Positions 8,328-17,238 are shown, counted from the stretch's first letter. The stretch is 64,000 bases of DNA from Paenibacillus tundrae (GCF_036884255.1 NZ_CP145605.1:4340001-4404000); one strand, 5' to 3'. Notes: generated from the letters alone by a model not told the origin. Made by a program: numbers and translations.

Positions 8328-9572
8328 ATGCCCCGCAAAGCCACACGTGTCATTATGCTAGCCGATTGCCAGTCGTTCTATGCCAGCGTAGAGAAATCTG
8401 CACACCCTGAATACAGGGACCGTCCACTCGTTGTAGCCGGAGATCCCGCACGACGTTCGGGCATTATTCTGGCTGCCTGCCCTTTGGCCAAATCTTATGG
8501 CATTACTACTGCTGAGCGACTAGGCGAAGCCTTAGCGAAATGTCCGGACGTTGTCGTCATTCGCCCAAGAATGGCGGAGTATATTCGGGTCTCCCTGCAC
8601 ATTACGAGCATTCTACAGACGTACACCGATCTCGTTGAACCTTACAGCATTGATGAACAGTTTCTAGATGTCACCGGAAGTCTCGATCTGTTCGGCAGTC
8701 CGGAAGAGATCGCTAAGAGCATTCAATCCAGAGTCATGGAGGAGACCGGCGTATACATCCGCATTGGTATTAGCGACACAAAGGTCGTAAGCAAAATGGC
8801 TTGTGACCTATACGCCAAAAAAGTCCCCGGAGGCATCTACACCCTTCCCCGTAAGGATGTACAGACAACATTATGGCAGATGCCAGTCAGAGATATGTTT
8901 ATGGTTGGTTCTCGTATGGCGAACCATCTCTATAAGATGGGTATTCATACCATTGGTCAGCTGGCTCAGACTCCACTCTCCCGACTTCGAGATCGTTGGG
9001 GCGTAAACGGCGAGGTATTGTGGCGAATCGCTCGTGGTATAGACGATTCTCCAGTGAAGCCGGGAACATATGCCCACCAGCAAAAGGGGATTGGGCATCA
9101 GATGACGTTACCTCGTGACTATGAATCCTGGGAGGACATCAAGGTTGTTTTGCTTGAGTTAGCCGAACTTGTTAGCCGGCGCGCACGGGATAAATCACTG
9201 ATGGGGGACGTTGTATCTGTCGGATGTCGTGGACAGGATTATGATCGTCCTACTGGCTTTTCGCGCCAAATGAAGGTGAATGAACCTACGAACATTACGG
9301 ATGAGGTATACGATGCTGCGGCAGCCCTCTTCTTACGCCATTGGGACGGATTACCCATCCGCCGAATCAGCGTATCCTTAACTGGGCTTGTCGCTGATTC
9401 CGACATACAGCTATCCTGGTTCGACGATCGTGAACGAAAAAGAGAACTGGAACGTGCCACAGATGATATCAAACGTAAGTTCGGAGACACCGCGATTATG
9501 CGAGCCTCTTCCTTATGCTCATCCGCCCAGGCACAGGATCGTTCTCATAAAATTGGAGGTCATTATAAATGA
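8328..9572 (+). CDS. Y-family translesion DNA polymerase (DinB2/UvrX/YqjW type)
   Basis: The 414-residue protein has the polymerase-IV-like palm: MLADCQSFYASVE with the first metal-binding Asp, and YSIDEQFLDV with the second acidic pair. Helix-hairpin-helix segments follow around residue 190-220, then a little-finger domain from about 250. The combination with a downstream YolD gene and a LexA box is the pattern of the B. subtilis YqjW/UvrX subgroup rather than of housekeeping DinB. It would copy damaged templates during the SOS response. The Shine-Dalgarno AAAGGAG lies 9 bases before the ATG. The stop overlaps the next gene start (ATGA), so the two are co-translated. Confidence 0.92.
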   Translation: MPRKATRVIMLADCQSFYASVEKSAHPEYRDRPLVVAGDPARRSGIILAACPLAKSYGITTAERLGEALAKCPDVVVIRPRMAEYIRVSLHITSILQTYTDLVEPYSIDEQFLDVTGSLDLFGSPEEIAKSIQSRVMEETGVYIRIGISDTKVVSKMACDLYAKKVPGGIYTLPRKDVQTTLWQMPVRDMFMVGSRMANHLYKMGIHTIGQLAQTPLSRLRDRWGVNGEVLWRIARGIDDSPVKPGTYAHQQKGIGHQMTLPRDYESWEDIKVVLLELAELVSRRARDKSLMGDVVSVGCRGQDYDRPTGFSRQMKVNEPTNITDEVYDAAAALFLRHWDGLPIRRISVSLTGLVADSDIQLSWFDDRERKRELERATDDIKRKFGDTAIMRASSLCSSAQAQDRSHKIGGHYK

Positions 9573-9910
9573 GTAAAAAATTACAGCAAAACGGAATCTT
9601 TGAATCTTCTCGCATGATGCTCCCTGAACACCGAGAAGCTTATATTCTTCATCAAGAGCATCTGGCTCCACGCACTCGTCCTTCTCTGGATGCTCAGGCA
9701 GCAGAGGAAATGTCTCGGTTACTCAGCGATTCGATGGTGTTAGGAGATGCCATCACCATTACTCTGTTCGACGAATATGACGATATTCGTATCACCGGGC
9801 AGGTGCTGCGAATGAACCGTCCCGCCCGCACCCTTAAACTACTTACGAATAACGGGACTCGGGACATTCAGATGAATCTAATCACAGACGTCACCCTAGC
9901 CGGTGAGTAA
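9569..9910 (+). CDS. YolD-like protein, partner of the Y-family polymerase
   Basis: 113 residues. The central part (RPSLDAQAAEEMSRLLSDSM, then an IRITGQVLRMNRPARTLKL beta-rich segment) is typical of the YolD family, which in bacilli is encoded next to UvrX/YqjW polymerases and is thought to support or control them. The start codon overlaps the polymerase stop by four bases and is preceded by GGAGGT. Same SOS operon. The biochemical role is not established. Confidence 0.85.
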   Translation: MSKKLQQNGIFESSRMMLPEHREAYILHQEHLAPRTRPSLDAQAAEEMSRLLSDSMVLGDAITITLFDEYDDIRITGQVLRMNRPARTLKLLTNNGTRDIQMNLITDVTLAGE

Positions 9911-9961
9911 TACATCGCCCACATACTAACGTCTATATCGTCAATAGGAACTATTGGCTCG

Positions 9962-10051
9962 TGAAGTCAGATTTGCGGATTTTCGGAGATAGTTGCAGTT
10001 CAATTCACGGGGACAGGACTGCTTTCCTACACGAATTGGACTCACTTCATA
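9962..10051. repeat. Long imperfect palindrome downstream of the YolD gene
   Basis: Arms AGTTCAATTC (about 9996-10005) and GAATTGGACT pair with one mismatch, enclosed by outer GAAGT/ACTTC and enclosing smaller pairings (AGG/CCT). There is no T-run, so a terminator is unlikely. Only one copy was seen. The rest of 9911-10160 shows no gene. Confidence 0.4.
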
Positions 10052-10160
10052 TATCAAGAATAACGATATAGAAGGCAGCTCTCTCGTACTAAAGGAGCAA
10101 AAGGAACCAGAAGTGATTCAAAAGATCATCTTAAGGGTATATTTCGCTTTCTTCATGCGT

Positions 10161-10183
10161 GTTCAAAAAGATCGGTTTTGAAC
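10161..10183 (+). repeat. Dispersed palindromic repeat, end-only miniature (copy F)
   Basis: GTTCAAAAAGATCGGTTTTGAAC is the left terminus joined almost directly to the right terminus, flanked by the family-typical GCGT and AACCTCTTTTA. It has lost the whole interior. The terminal TTA of the right flank is the stop codon of the glutaminase gene on the minus strand. Confidence 0.85.
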
Positions 10184-10191
10184 AACCTCTT

Positions 10192-11133
10192 TTAGAAGAA
10201 GCTCCAGTCGAACTCCTTAGAGAGACGCTCAAGCAGATGCACCCCGGCAATACTATTTCCTTTGCGATTTAAAGCTGGCCCCACCAGTCCTATACCGAAT
10301 TGACCGGGTACTAGTGTCAAAATCCCACCAGATACACCGCTCTTCGCAGGCAGTCCAACCTGAATAGCAAATTCACCGGATGCATTGTACATTCCGCAGG
10401 TGGTCATAAATGTTTTGGCAATCTGTACATAACGACGCGGAATTAACTCTTCTCCGGTGACTGGGTCTGTCCCGTTGTACGCAAGCACCAAAGCCATACG
10501 TGCGAGATCCGAACAGGTTACCTCAATGGAGCAATGACGGAAATACACGGCGAGTACATCTTCAACATCATCCTTCAGCACCCCGTTGTGCTTGAGGAAA
10601 TATCCAAGTGACCGGTTTAGATGACCGCTCTCTGACTCAGACTGAAATACTGCCTCGTTGTAGTTTAATTGTTCATTGTTTGCGAGCTTACGGAAAAACT
10701 CTAGGATACGTCGGGACTTCTCTTCCTTGCAATCTCCTGCAATTAGAGAGGACACCGTGATTGCACCAGCATTGATTAACGGATTAAATGGGATTCCTGG
10801 ATCAACTAATTCCAGCTTAATCATGGAGTCATAATCGTCGCCTGTTGGTTCTTTTCCTACATTAAAGAATACAGCTTCTTCTCCATGATCCATCAAAGCG
10901 AGAATTAAGGTGAACACTTTAGAAATACTCTGCATCGTAAAAGGTACACCACAATCGCCGGCTGATACATGGTTACCCTCAGCGTCCATGATATGTATGC
11001 CAAGCTCATCCTGCGAAGCTTTGACCAGCTCCGGAATATAGGAAGCTACCTTACCTTGCCCTGTATGCAAACGACTCGTTTCCAACCATTCGGGCAGTAG
11101 GGAGTTCAATTGATCCATCGTAGAATTGCTCAT
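10192..11133 (-). CDS. glsA: Glutaminase (beta-lactamase-fold, GlsA/YbgJ type)
   Basis: Hydrolyses L-glutamine to glutamate and ammonia in the cytoplasm. The 313-residue protein has the serine-hydrolase SxxK motif (QSISK, Ser69/Lys72), the NPLINAGAI segment, FxxHCSIEVTC, and GLPAKSGVSGG near the C-terminus, all typical of the family, with normal length. An ATG at 11133 is chosen over an earlier in-frame one at 11166 because GGAGGA lies 8 bases before it while the longer form would start with a repetitive Met/Glu head. It is monocistronic: a 12-bp hairpin separates it from the acetyltransferase upstream, and a palindromic repeat remnant lies at its stop codon. Confidence 0.95.
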   Translation of the reverse strand: MSNSTMDQLNSLLPEWLETSRLHTGQGKVASYIPELVKASQDELGIHIMDAEGNHVSAGDCGVPFTMQSISKVFTLILALMDHGEEAVFFNVGKEPTGDDYDSMIKLELVDPGIPFNPLINAGAITVSSLIAGDCKEEKSRRILEFFRKLANNEQLNYNEAVFQSESESGHLNRSLGYFLKHNGVLKDDVEDVLAVYFRHCSIEVTCSDLARMALVLAYNGTDPVTGEELIPRRYVQIAKTFMTTCGMYNASGEFAIQVGLPAKSGVSGGILTLVPGQFGIGLVGPALNRKGNSIAGVHLLERLSKEFDWSFF

Positions 11134-11176
11134 CTCCATCTCCTCCATCTCTCTAATTATGATCATACGGTATTAG

Positions 11177-11205
11177 AAAGGATTACCCGGAGTGGGTAAT
11201 CCTTT
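11177..11205 (-). terminator. Intrinsic terminator after the GNAT gene
   Basis: A perfect 12-bp stem (AAAGGATTACCC/GGGTAATCCTTT) with a 5-base loop lies 20 bases after the acetyltransferase stop. The minus-strand tail is CTTTCTAAT, so the U-tract is short. Confidence 0.7.
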
Positions 11206-11224
11206 ACCATACGTTAACATCATT

Positions 11225-11707
11225 TTAGCGTTTCGCTCGCAAGCTCAGTTCCAGAATCTCCCCTGGTAACCCGTCATAATCGCCCACCCAAGTGGAAACA
11301 AAGTTCTGTCTGAGCAGAATTTGACGTGAGGCTGCATTCGTTGGATCAATCACAGCGTAGAGCTCGCTAATTCCTGCTGCCTGTGCCTTTATAATTAACC
11401 GAGCGGCAATGGAAGTCCCATGACCTTGTCCCCAATGTTGAGGCAATATCATATATCCGATCTCCGCCCGATCTGGGTTGGCCTCATCTGGAATTAGTTT
11501 AGCGTAAGCGATGCCGTTCCCCTCCTTGCTGGAGACCCGATAGAATCCGGTATCATTGTTGAGGTTGTAATCCAGCATGCTTCCGAATTCCTCTTTTGCT
11601 TCCTGTTCAGGAAATGCACGTTCGGTAATCTGTTTCATCACTTCACTATTGGAGACAAGCGCATAATAATCTGCAAAATCAGGCTCTGTGTATTTCATAA
11701 AATTCAT
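11225..11707 (-). CDS. GNAT-family N-acetyltransferase
   Basis: 160 residues with a GNAT fold: the acetyl-CoA-binding segment QHWGQGHGTSIAARLIIKA, followed by ELYAVIDPTNAASRQILLRQNF, which is the RimJ/RimL-like C-terminal strand-helix pattern. The N-terminus (LVSNSEVMKQI) also looks like the ribosomal-protein acetyltransferase group, but the substrate cannot be predicted. GAGGAGGT precedes the ATG at 11707. A single-gene unit with its own terminator. Confidence 0.85.
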   Translation of the reverse strand: MNFMKYTEPDFADYYALVSNSEVMKQITERAFPEQEAKEEFGSMLDYNLNNDTGFYRVSSKEGNGIAYAKLIPDEANPDRAEIGYMILPQHWGQGHGTSIAARLIIKAQAAGISELYAVIDPTNAASRQILLRQNFVSTWVGDYDGLPGEILELSLRAKR

Positions 11708-11964
11708 TATATTCGTACCTCCTCTGAATGAACATCAGGGCTTGCCCTTTTGATTTCCCCTAGAGTATACCAGAAGCAAAGTATGCAATGCACATCCCCC
11801 ACATCACCGATTCGCCCCCCTCCGTTCTTTTCCCTCACAGAACCGTATAAGAAGAACGTCGATCGACGTACTTTCACAGAAGATAGACCAGTGTAGATTG
11901 GGATTTTTCTTACGATAATCAAATGATTCATGTCCGCTAAAAACGTAGACTTTCAATTAACTTC

Positions 11965-11991
11965 AAAAAAAAGCGACCTCTTAGAGGTCGC
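11965..11991 (-). terminator. Intrinsic terminator of the MFS carrier gene
   Basis: GCGACCTC/GAGGTCGC stem with a 3-base loop followed on the minus strand by eight T residues, about 40 bases after the carrier stop codon. Confidence 0.92.
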
Positions 11992-12031
11992 CCAGTTCAT
12001 TACAGATTCTAATATATATGTCCGTTCCGTA

Positions 12032-13327
12032 TTAGCTTGCCCGGGATGAAGGATGCAGATTCAGCTTTCCTTCCCGCTGACGTGTACGACGTTGTTGCCC
12101 CGGAGGTGTGATAATACATGCAAGTAACAATGAGATCGTACAGAGAACGGCAATCACGATAAAGGTAAGATGGAACCCGCCCAGCAATGCGCTGATAAAT
12201 GATCCGGCAAGTGCCCCAAAACCAAACCCTTGATAAATGACACCATAGTTTTTGCTCTGGTTTTTCAATCCGAAATAGTCTGCCACAATGGCTGGAAATA
12301 CCGTGATATTCCCACCAAAACAAAAAGCAATGGCTGCCACACAGGCGAAGAACACTCCAAAACTTAGCGGAACCAGACTCAGCGTCATCACGGCTATCGC
12401 TGTAACCAGCAATGCTCCAGCGATAACCTTCATCCGTCCTACTTTATCCGACAATGCACCTAGGATGATGCGACCAGCCGTGTTAAATATGGCGACCATA
12501 GCAACCGCGTTAGCAGCCGTGGCTGCGTTTAAACCCGCGAGCTGAACACCAATGTCTTTCACGATCCCGATAAGGTATAGACCACTCATACATGCCGTGA
12601 AGAAAATAACAAACAGCATGTAGGCTTCTTTTGTACGCAGCATTTCTTTGACCGTATAATCCTGGCGTACATTCGAGGGCTGGTCTCCTTCTTTTTGACC
12701 CGCTGCAGCTTGATTACGAACCACCGCTTCACGGATCAAGAACGAGCCTGCCACGATTAGAACGAGTACGATGATTCCCCAATACATAAATGCCTGAGCC
12801 GGGCCTACCGAACTAATGAGTGCAGAATTCACATATTTGAACAGAAGACTGCCTGTACCAAAGGCTCCGACCGAAATACCTGAGATCAGACCTTTGCGCT
12901 CGGGAAACCACTTAATTAGATTAGACAACGAAGTGATATAAGCAGTACCGTCTGCGAATCCAACCACAAATCCAGCCAGAAGATAGAGCAGCGTTAACGA
13001 AGTAACTTGAGAACTAAGAACAAGTCCGAGCCCAAGCAGGATTCCTGCAATACGAATCAAGCGCTGAAGTCCCCATCGTTCCTGCAAACGTCCTGCAAAC
13101 AATGTAGCAAATGCTAATGCAAAACTCGTTATTGAAAAAGTGATCGCTACAGAGCTCACGTCCCATCCGAATCGATCGGAGAGCGGTTGGTTGAACAAGC
13201 TCCATGTGTAAATTGTACCTAGACCCATCTGTACAATAATGGTGCCCAGTACGATAAGCCAGCGATTAATGGATGTAGATTCAGTCGTTGATGCCATATT
13301 AGTTGCTGATGAAATGATTGCTTTCAT
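12032..13327 (-). CDS. OFA-family MFS transporter (OxlT/YhjX-like monocarboxylate carrier)
   Basis: 431 residues with twelve predicted membrane helices. The N-terminal WLIVLGTIIVQMGLGTIYTWSL pattern, the GFADGTAYITSLSNLIKWFPERKGL stretch in the first half and YVNS around helix 6 are typical of oxalate/formate-antiporter-like carriers such as E. coli YhjX. The substrate is probably a small organic acid; pyruvate is suggested by its neighbours, a LytS/LytTR pair resembling YpdAB, which controls yhjX in E. coli. GGGGAG precedes the ATG. A weak promoter with a good -10 (TATGAT at 13378-13383) is preceded by a direct repeat at 13416-13446. Confidence 0.88.
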   Translation of the reverse strand: MKAIISSATNMASTTESTSINRWLIVLGTIIVQMGLGTIYTWSLFNQPLSDRFGWDVSSVAITFSITSFALAFATLFAGRLQERWGLQRLIRIAGILLGLGLVLSSQVTSLTLLYLLAGFVVGFADGTAYITSLSNLIKWFPERKGLISGISVGAFGTGSLLFKYVNSALISSVGPAQAFMYWGIIVLVLIVAGSFLIREAVVRNQAAAGQKEGDQPSNVRQDYTVKEMLRTKEAYMLFVIFFTACMSGLYLIGIVKDIGVQLAGLNAATAANAVAMVAIFNTAGRIILGALSDKVGRMKVIAGALLVTAIAVMTLSLVPLSFGVFFACVAAIAFCFGGNITVFPAIVADYFGLKNQSKNYGVIYQGFGFGALAGSFISALLGGFHLTFIVIAVLCTISLLLACIITPPGQQRRTRQREGKLNLHPSSRAS

Positions 13328-13415
13328 CGTAATCTCCCCTTTGCCGATGTCAAATGCTTGAATGCGTTCACAAGCTAATCATACATGAAAGGGGATTCAT
13401 TACACCGATTTTGGC

Positions 13416-13446
13416 ATGAGTTGCATCAGGGCGGGAATGAAATGCC
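13416..13446 (-). promoter_or_regulatory. Direct-repeat operator resembling the YpdB (LytTR) site
   Basis: On the minus strand GGCATTTCAT (13437-13446) is followed after exactly 11 bases by TGCAACTCAT (13416-13425), 7 of 10 identical. The E. coli LytTR regulator YpdB, as I recall, recognises GGCATTTCAT-type direct repeats with an 11-bp spacer before yhjX. Here the site lies about 33 bases upstream of a candidate -10 (TATGAT, 13378-13383) with no recognisable -35, as expected for an activator-dependent promoter of the YhjX-like carrier. Confidence 0.7.
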
Positions 13447-13447
13447 T

Positions 13448-14275
13448 CTAAATGCGCATGAGCTGCCTGAACTCTTTTACCTTCCCACGACTTACAGGCA
13501 CTTCTGCCTCCAGATCACGTAGGCGTAACAGATAAGTATTGTTAAACCAAGGCACAATTTCACGGATTTGAGCCAGATTAACCACATACGAACGGTGGCA
13601 GCGGAAGAAAGTTTCCTGTGGTAAACGTCCATGGAAATCCGTAATACTGACGGGCATCGTAAATTCACCATTTTTCGTGTATACCTTCGTTACCTTTTCC
13701 TGTGCTTCCGCATAATAAATATCCGTAGTATCCGTCACAATGATGTTGTCGTTCCGTAACAGGTTAATCCGCCTCACATCATGGCTGTTCGCTTCCCTCA
13801 CCTGTTGCGTTCCAGATACCGAGCTTAATACCGACGAGCCGTCATGTGTAGAAGTCGTATGCTGAACTGATCCTTCGCCCATACCACGTTCATGCTCCCC
13901 CTGCTCCTGATCCCGGCGGAATGTGGATTCCAGCTTGTTCAGCATGGCTGCAATCCGTTTCTCGTCATAAGGCTTCAATATATAATCCAACGCTTCCAGC
14001 TCAAATGCCTCCACTGCATGTTCCTTGTACGCTGTCGTAAATACGATGTAGGGCTTACGGGCAAACTTCCCAATATGATGCGCCAGCGTCATGCCGTCTA
14101 ACGAAGGTATGTTAATATCCAGAAAAATAACGTCAACTTCCTGCTCTTGCAGAAACTTCAGCACATCCAGTCCATCTTCAAGACAAGCAACGACCTCAAT
14201 CTGGCTATGCTCCTGAATTAAATAATTCAACTCCTCACTCGCGAGGATCTCATCTTCAACAATAAGGGCTCTCAT
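13448..14275 (-). CDS. LytTR-family response regulator (YpdB/BtsR/LytT type)
   Basis: The 275-residue protein has an N-terminal receiver domain with acidic pocket VEDE (7-10) and phosphoacceptor Asp53 (FLDINIPSLDG), TTAYKEHAVEAF and ILKPYDE with the conserved Lys. After a Gly/Ser-rich linker (about 120-165) comes a LytTR DNA-binding domain with EAQEKVTKVYT and FFRCHRSYVVNLAQI. It is encoded directly after the LytS-like kinase and just upstream of the carrier gene, whose promoter carries a YpdB-like direct repeat beginning at the regulator stop codon. It is therefore the probable activator of the carrier. Confidence 0.92.
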   Translation of the reverse strand: MRALIVEDEILASEELNYLIQEHSQIEVVACLEDGLDVLKFLQEQEVDVIFLDINIPSLDGMTLAHHIGKFARKPYIVFTTAYKEHAVEAFELEALDYILKPYDEKRIAAMLNKLESTFRRDQEQGEHERGMGEGSVQHTTSTHDGSSVLSSVSGTQQVREANSHDVRRINLLRNDNIIVTDTTDIYYAEAQEKVTKVYTKNGEFTMPVSITDFHGRLPQETFFRCHRSYVVNLAQIREIVPWFNNTYLLRLRDLEAEVPVSRGKVKEFRQLMRI

Positions 14276-14290
14276 CGACCAATCACCTTG

Positions 14291-15952
14291 TTATGCATCT
14301 CCTTTGGGCACATCAAATAAAATATCTGTTCCTTGTTCCAGCCGGGTAATGGTTAAGCCTTGTCCATAAATAAGCTTCACGCGCCGGTGTACGTTATATA
14401 ATCCGATCTGATTCCCAGGCATCCGGTCATGGTACACCTGTTCAATAATGTCTGGATGGATACCTGATCCTGTATCGCTGACACCCACCCGCACAAAATT
14501 AGGACAATCCTGTACTCGAATGCGCACTGTTCCCGGTCCTTTCACTTTAAGGATACCGTGGATAATGGCATTTTCAACAAGTGGCTGAATCACCAGACTT
14601 GGAATATGCACAGCCACCTCATCAATCTCATAGATCACTTGCAGCCTGTTGCCGAAGCGTGCCTTTTCAATTTCCACATAATTACGAACCTGCTCCAATT
14701 CCTTATGAATATCGATCAGCTCGTCTGACAGCTCCAGATTATAGCGCATATATCCCGACAAATTCACAATTAACTCCCTTGCTCGATCGGGCTTGGTACG
14801 AATGGAGGAGGCAATGGCATTTAACGCATTAAACAGAAAATGAGGATGGATGGTCGTTTGCAGAGCCCTAAGCTCTGCTTTGTTCGCAGCAGCCTTAATC
14901 TCCTCAACACGGGATACCTCCATCTGTGTAGAAATAATCTGAGATAGCCCTACTGCCATGGTCTGCAGAGGATACGTGATCTTGTACGCTTTTCGATAAT
15001 AAATTTTTAGTGCTCCAGTCACTTCGCCTCGCTCTTCTAGCGGAATAATAAGCAGGGAGTGAATATCCGGCGTTTTCTCATCAATCACATCATTACTAAT
15101 AGTAATCTCACCACTGGAGATCGTTTTCTTCGTCATCTCACTAATAATCTCATTTCCGATATGATACCGTTCTTCACCAAATCCCACATAAGCGAGTACA
15201 TTTCGTGTATCGGTAATGGCCACCGCATCTGCCTGGATGTCCTCCTGAATAATTCGGCAGATTGTACGAAGAGAGTCTTCGTCAATAGAACGGAAATACG
15301 GCAGCGTTTTGTTGGCAATATCTAATGCGAGCTTCGCCTGGCGAGCTGCGATCATTTCTTTTTCCCCTTCAACACTCTGCACGAGAAGCACAATCAGCCC
15401 GATATTCATCTCACCTAGAATCATTGGTAGTGCAATCTGAGATACGATATCCGCCCCCAGTGGGTCTGGATAGGAATACAACAAAATAAGTAACATCGTC
15501 AGTGCTTCACAGATCATGCCAGCGCCGATCCCGATAATCCAGCGTTTGGACTTCGGCGTGTACTTGTGAATATAACCCGATACGAGACCTGCAATAATAC
15601 TTGTAATGAGACAAGGAATAGCCGTTACTCCGTCCATATCAATCAAATAACGGTGCACTCCGGATACAATCCCTGTAATAATCCCCACTGGCGCTCCAAA
15701 CAAAATACCACCAGATAACACGGCGATGATTCGTACGTTGACAAGAGAACCCTCTACATTAATTCCCGTATATGTCCCGAAAATCGCAAAAGCACAGAAC
15801 AGTAGTGTAACTGCCACATATTCCTGCCACCTTAATTTGCCCTTCTGCAGGATCTGCCGAAATCGGGGTACTCTGGACAAAAAGAATAAAAAGATAATTA
15901 ACAATGCCGCCCGTTCAAACAACCCAAGCAGCATAATAAACATTTCAGACAA
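14291..15952 (-). CDS. LytS/YpdA-type sensor histidine kinase (5TM-GAF-HisKA_7TM/HATPase)
   Basis: Numbering from the upstream ATG at 15967, which itself contains the GGAGG; a TTG at 15952, 8 bases after GGAGG, is the better start. Five to six hydrophobic helices span residues about 9-198 (5TMR_LYT domain), a GAF domain about 215-350, and the phosphoacceptor motif [14 protein letters not shown] at 372-385. A HATPase domain follows with [10 protein letters not shown] and DTGSGI. This architecture is that of LytS, BtsS and YpdA, which sense extracellular pyruvate or cell-envelope state. It forms a two-gene operon with the LytTR regulator (15 bases apart). The ligand is not determinable from sequence; a monocarboxylate such as pyruvate is suggested by the adjacent YhjX-like carrier. 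Confidence 0.92.
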   Translation of the reverse strand: MSEMFIMLLGLFERAALLIIFLFFLSRVPRFRQILQKGKLRWQEYVAVTLLFCAFAIFGTYTGINVEGSLVNVRIIAVLSGGILFGAPVGIITGIVSGVHRYLIDMDGVTAIPCLITSIIAGLVSGYIHKYTPKSKRWIIGIGAGMICEALTMLLILLYSYPDPLGADIVSQIALPMILGEMNIGLIVLLVQSVEGEKEMIAARQAKLALDIANKTLPYFRSIDEDSLRTICRIIQEDIQADAVAITDTRNVLAYVGFGEERYHIGNEIISEMTKKTISSGEITISNDVIDEKTPDIHSLLIIPLEERGEVTGALKIYYRKAYKITYPLQTMAVGLSQIISTQMEVSRVEEIKAAANKAELRALQTTIHPHFLFNALNAIASSIRTKPDRARELIVNLSGYMRYNLELSDELIDIHKELEQVRNYVEIEKARFGNRLQVIYEIDEVAVHIPSLVIQPLVENAIIHGILKVKGPGTVRIRVQDCPNFVRVGVSDTGSGIHPDIIEQVYHDRMPGNQIGLYNVHRRVKLIYGQGLTITRLEQGTDILFDVPKGDA

Positions 15953-16361
15953 TCGAACTTCCTCCATATCTATTAGACATTAGCGTACCTATGTTAGTAC
16001 AAAAGCTCCTATGTGTAGAACCCACTCATCATGCTCGTATGCAACAGTTTACCGCTACCCCTACAGGAAAGCAAAGCCCTACCCAAAAATTCAGAATCCA
16101 TAGGTAATCCTTCGAATGCAATTTTAATATTAATTCTAATTGTATCTTTGATACCTATTGGTTCTCCACATGTCCAACATCATAACAAAAACAAGAAGTG
16201 AGATTCCAAGCGCATGCATCGGCTTCCTAACATACATATGTACTTATTCATGATCCTTTACTATCTGTTTATTAGACGGATTGCCATAATCCTTGTACAG
16301 ATAAATGGATTGCGTTACCAAGCAAACTCCTATTCAACTGAAATAGTAAATAGCAAATAGC
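15953..16361. other. Intergenic region upstream of the sensor kinase
   Basis: About 400 AT-rich bases that must contain the kinase promoter on the minus strand. No ORF, tRNA or repeat of the families described here was recognised. Confidence 0.4.
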
Positions 16362-16408
16362 AAAGGAGCCATCCCGTCATAATCATGACTTTTGGGATAG
16401 CTCCTTTT
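16362..16408 (-). terminator. Terminator of the SpoVIF-like gene (probably bidirectional)
   Basis: Long hairpin with outer stem AAGGAGC.ATCCC/GGGAT.GCTCCTT and an inner GTCAT/ATGAC pairing, followed by T residues on both strands, 45 bases after the SpoVIF-like stop. Confidence 0.85.
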
Positions 16409-16452
16409 TAACACATCATTGTTAGATCTCCATTATACATCAGACGTTACAC

Positions 16453-16740
16453 CTATCTAAACATTCCCCATAGCTTAATCAGATGGAACGTATTATTTGG
16501 GTCAATCTTCTGTGCGATAACAAAAGCTACAAATTGCTCCTCTTGAGCAGACGAGAAGCTCTCATTCATAATGACTGCTGAAGACTTCACAAGTCTTCTC
16601 ACCTTTGCACGATCCTGAAGATCCGACTTGGTTACTCCATCGATCAGTTTTTTGATGCGCTCTTTTACAGCAGGATTTTTCATCTTTGTTTTGATCCGCT
16701 CCACTAACTGCGGACTAATTCCATATTGTTGATAACCCAA
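16453..16740 (-). CDS. spoVIF: Stage VI sporulation protein F-like (SpoVIF/YjcC)
   Basis: About 95 residues, highly basic and helical. The core VTKSDLQDRAKVRRLVKSS and the C-terminal FVIAQKIDPNNTFHLIKLWGMF match my memory of the SpoVIF family, which in B. subtilis acts late in the mother cell to help GerE-dependent coat gene expression. A GTG at 16752 would overlap the Shine-Dalgarno AGGAGGT, so the in-frame TTG at 16740, 11 bases downstream of it, is the better start. Single gene with its own terminator; the tandem palindromic repeats lie upstream. Confidence 0.72.
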   Translation of the reverse strand: MGYQQYGISPQLVERIKTKMKNPAVKERIKKLIDGVTKSDLQDRAKVRRLVKSSAVIMNESFSSAQEEQFVAFVIAQKIDPNNTFHLIKLWGMFR

Positions 16741-16865
16741 GGGACTTAGCACCTCCTGAATAATGAACTCACTTCTTATTCATATGACAGGAGGGCTTGT
16801 ACACTTGACCTTTTTCCCAAGGAAATACGGAAAGCGGCAATTATCATCTATTTGCTAAAATCCTT

Positions 16866-17062
16866 TTTTTCAGTACCAAGAAGATGGGACGAAGCTAGAA
16901 ATGGAGTAGCGGAGCGTAGATAAGACTACGTGAGCAACTACATTGTTTCCGAAGGAAACAACCTTCGTAAGCATCTACTTATTTCGGCTGAGTCCCAGCT
17001 TCGCCGCTGATGATGCCGCAGGCATCTTTCGTAATCAAAGGCGGACTTTTTGAACTACCTCT
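16866..17062 (+). repeat. Dispersed palindromic repeat, copy B (tandem array, first unit)
   Basis: Lacks the leftmost GTTCAAAAAG terminus but keeps the rest of the unit and a full right end. It carries an insertion of about 42 bases after GTGAGCAAC (16938 onward), containing its own small hairpin (GTTTCC/GGAAAC), that copies C and D do not have. Confidence 0.88.
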
Positions 17063-17072
17063 TACAATCGAA

Positions 17073-17238
17073 GTTCAAAAAGTACGGTTTTCAGTACCAA
17101 GAAGATGGGATGAAGCTAGAAATGGAGTAGCGGAGCGTAGATAAAACTACGTGAGCAACGGACATTTCGGCTGAGTCCCAGCTTCGACGCTGATGATGCC
17201 GCAGGCATCTTTCGTAATCAAAAGCGGACTTTTTGAAC
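17073..17238 (+). repeat. Dispersed palindromic repeat, copy C (tandem array, second unit)
   Basis: Complete 166-bp unit with inverted termini GTTCAAAAAGTACGGTTTT and AAAAGCGGACTTTTTGAAC. The period to copy D is 183 bases, including an identical linker, so the array grew by duplication of element plus linker. Confidence 0.92.

Noticed and set aside
9993-10181. 62-codon frame after the YolD gene
   Set aside because: It covers a palindrome and a repeat remnant, has no ribosome site and no recognisable protein pattern.
11707-11931. 74-codon frame upstream of the GNAT gene on the minus strand
   Set aside because: It has a low-complexity, non-conserved look, no ribosome site, and ends within the GNAT ribosome-binding region.
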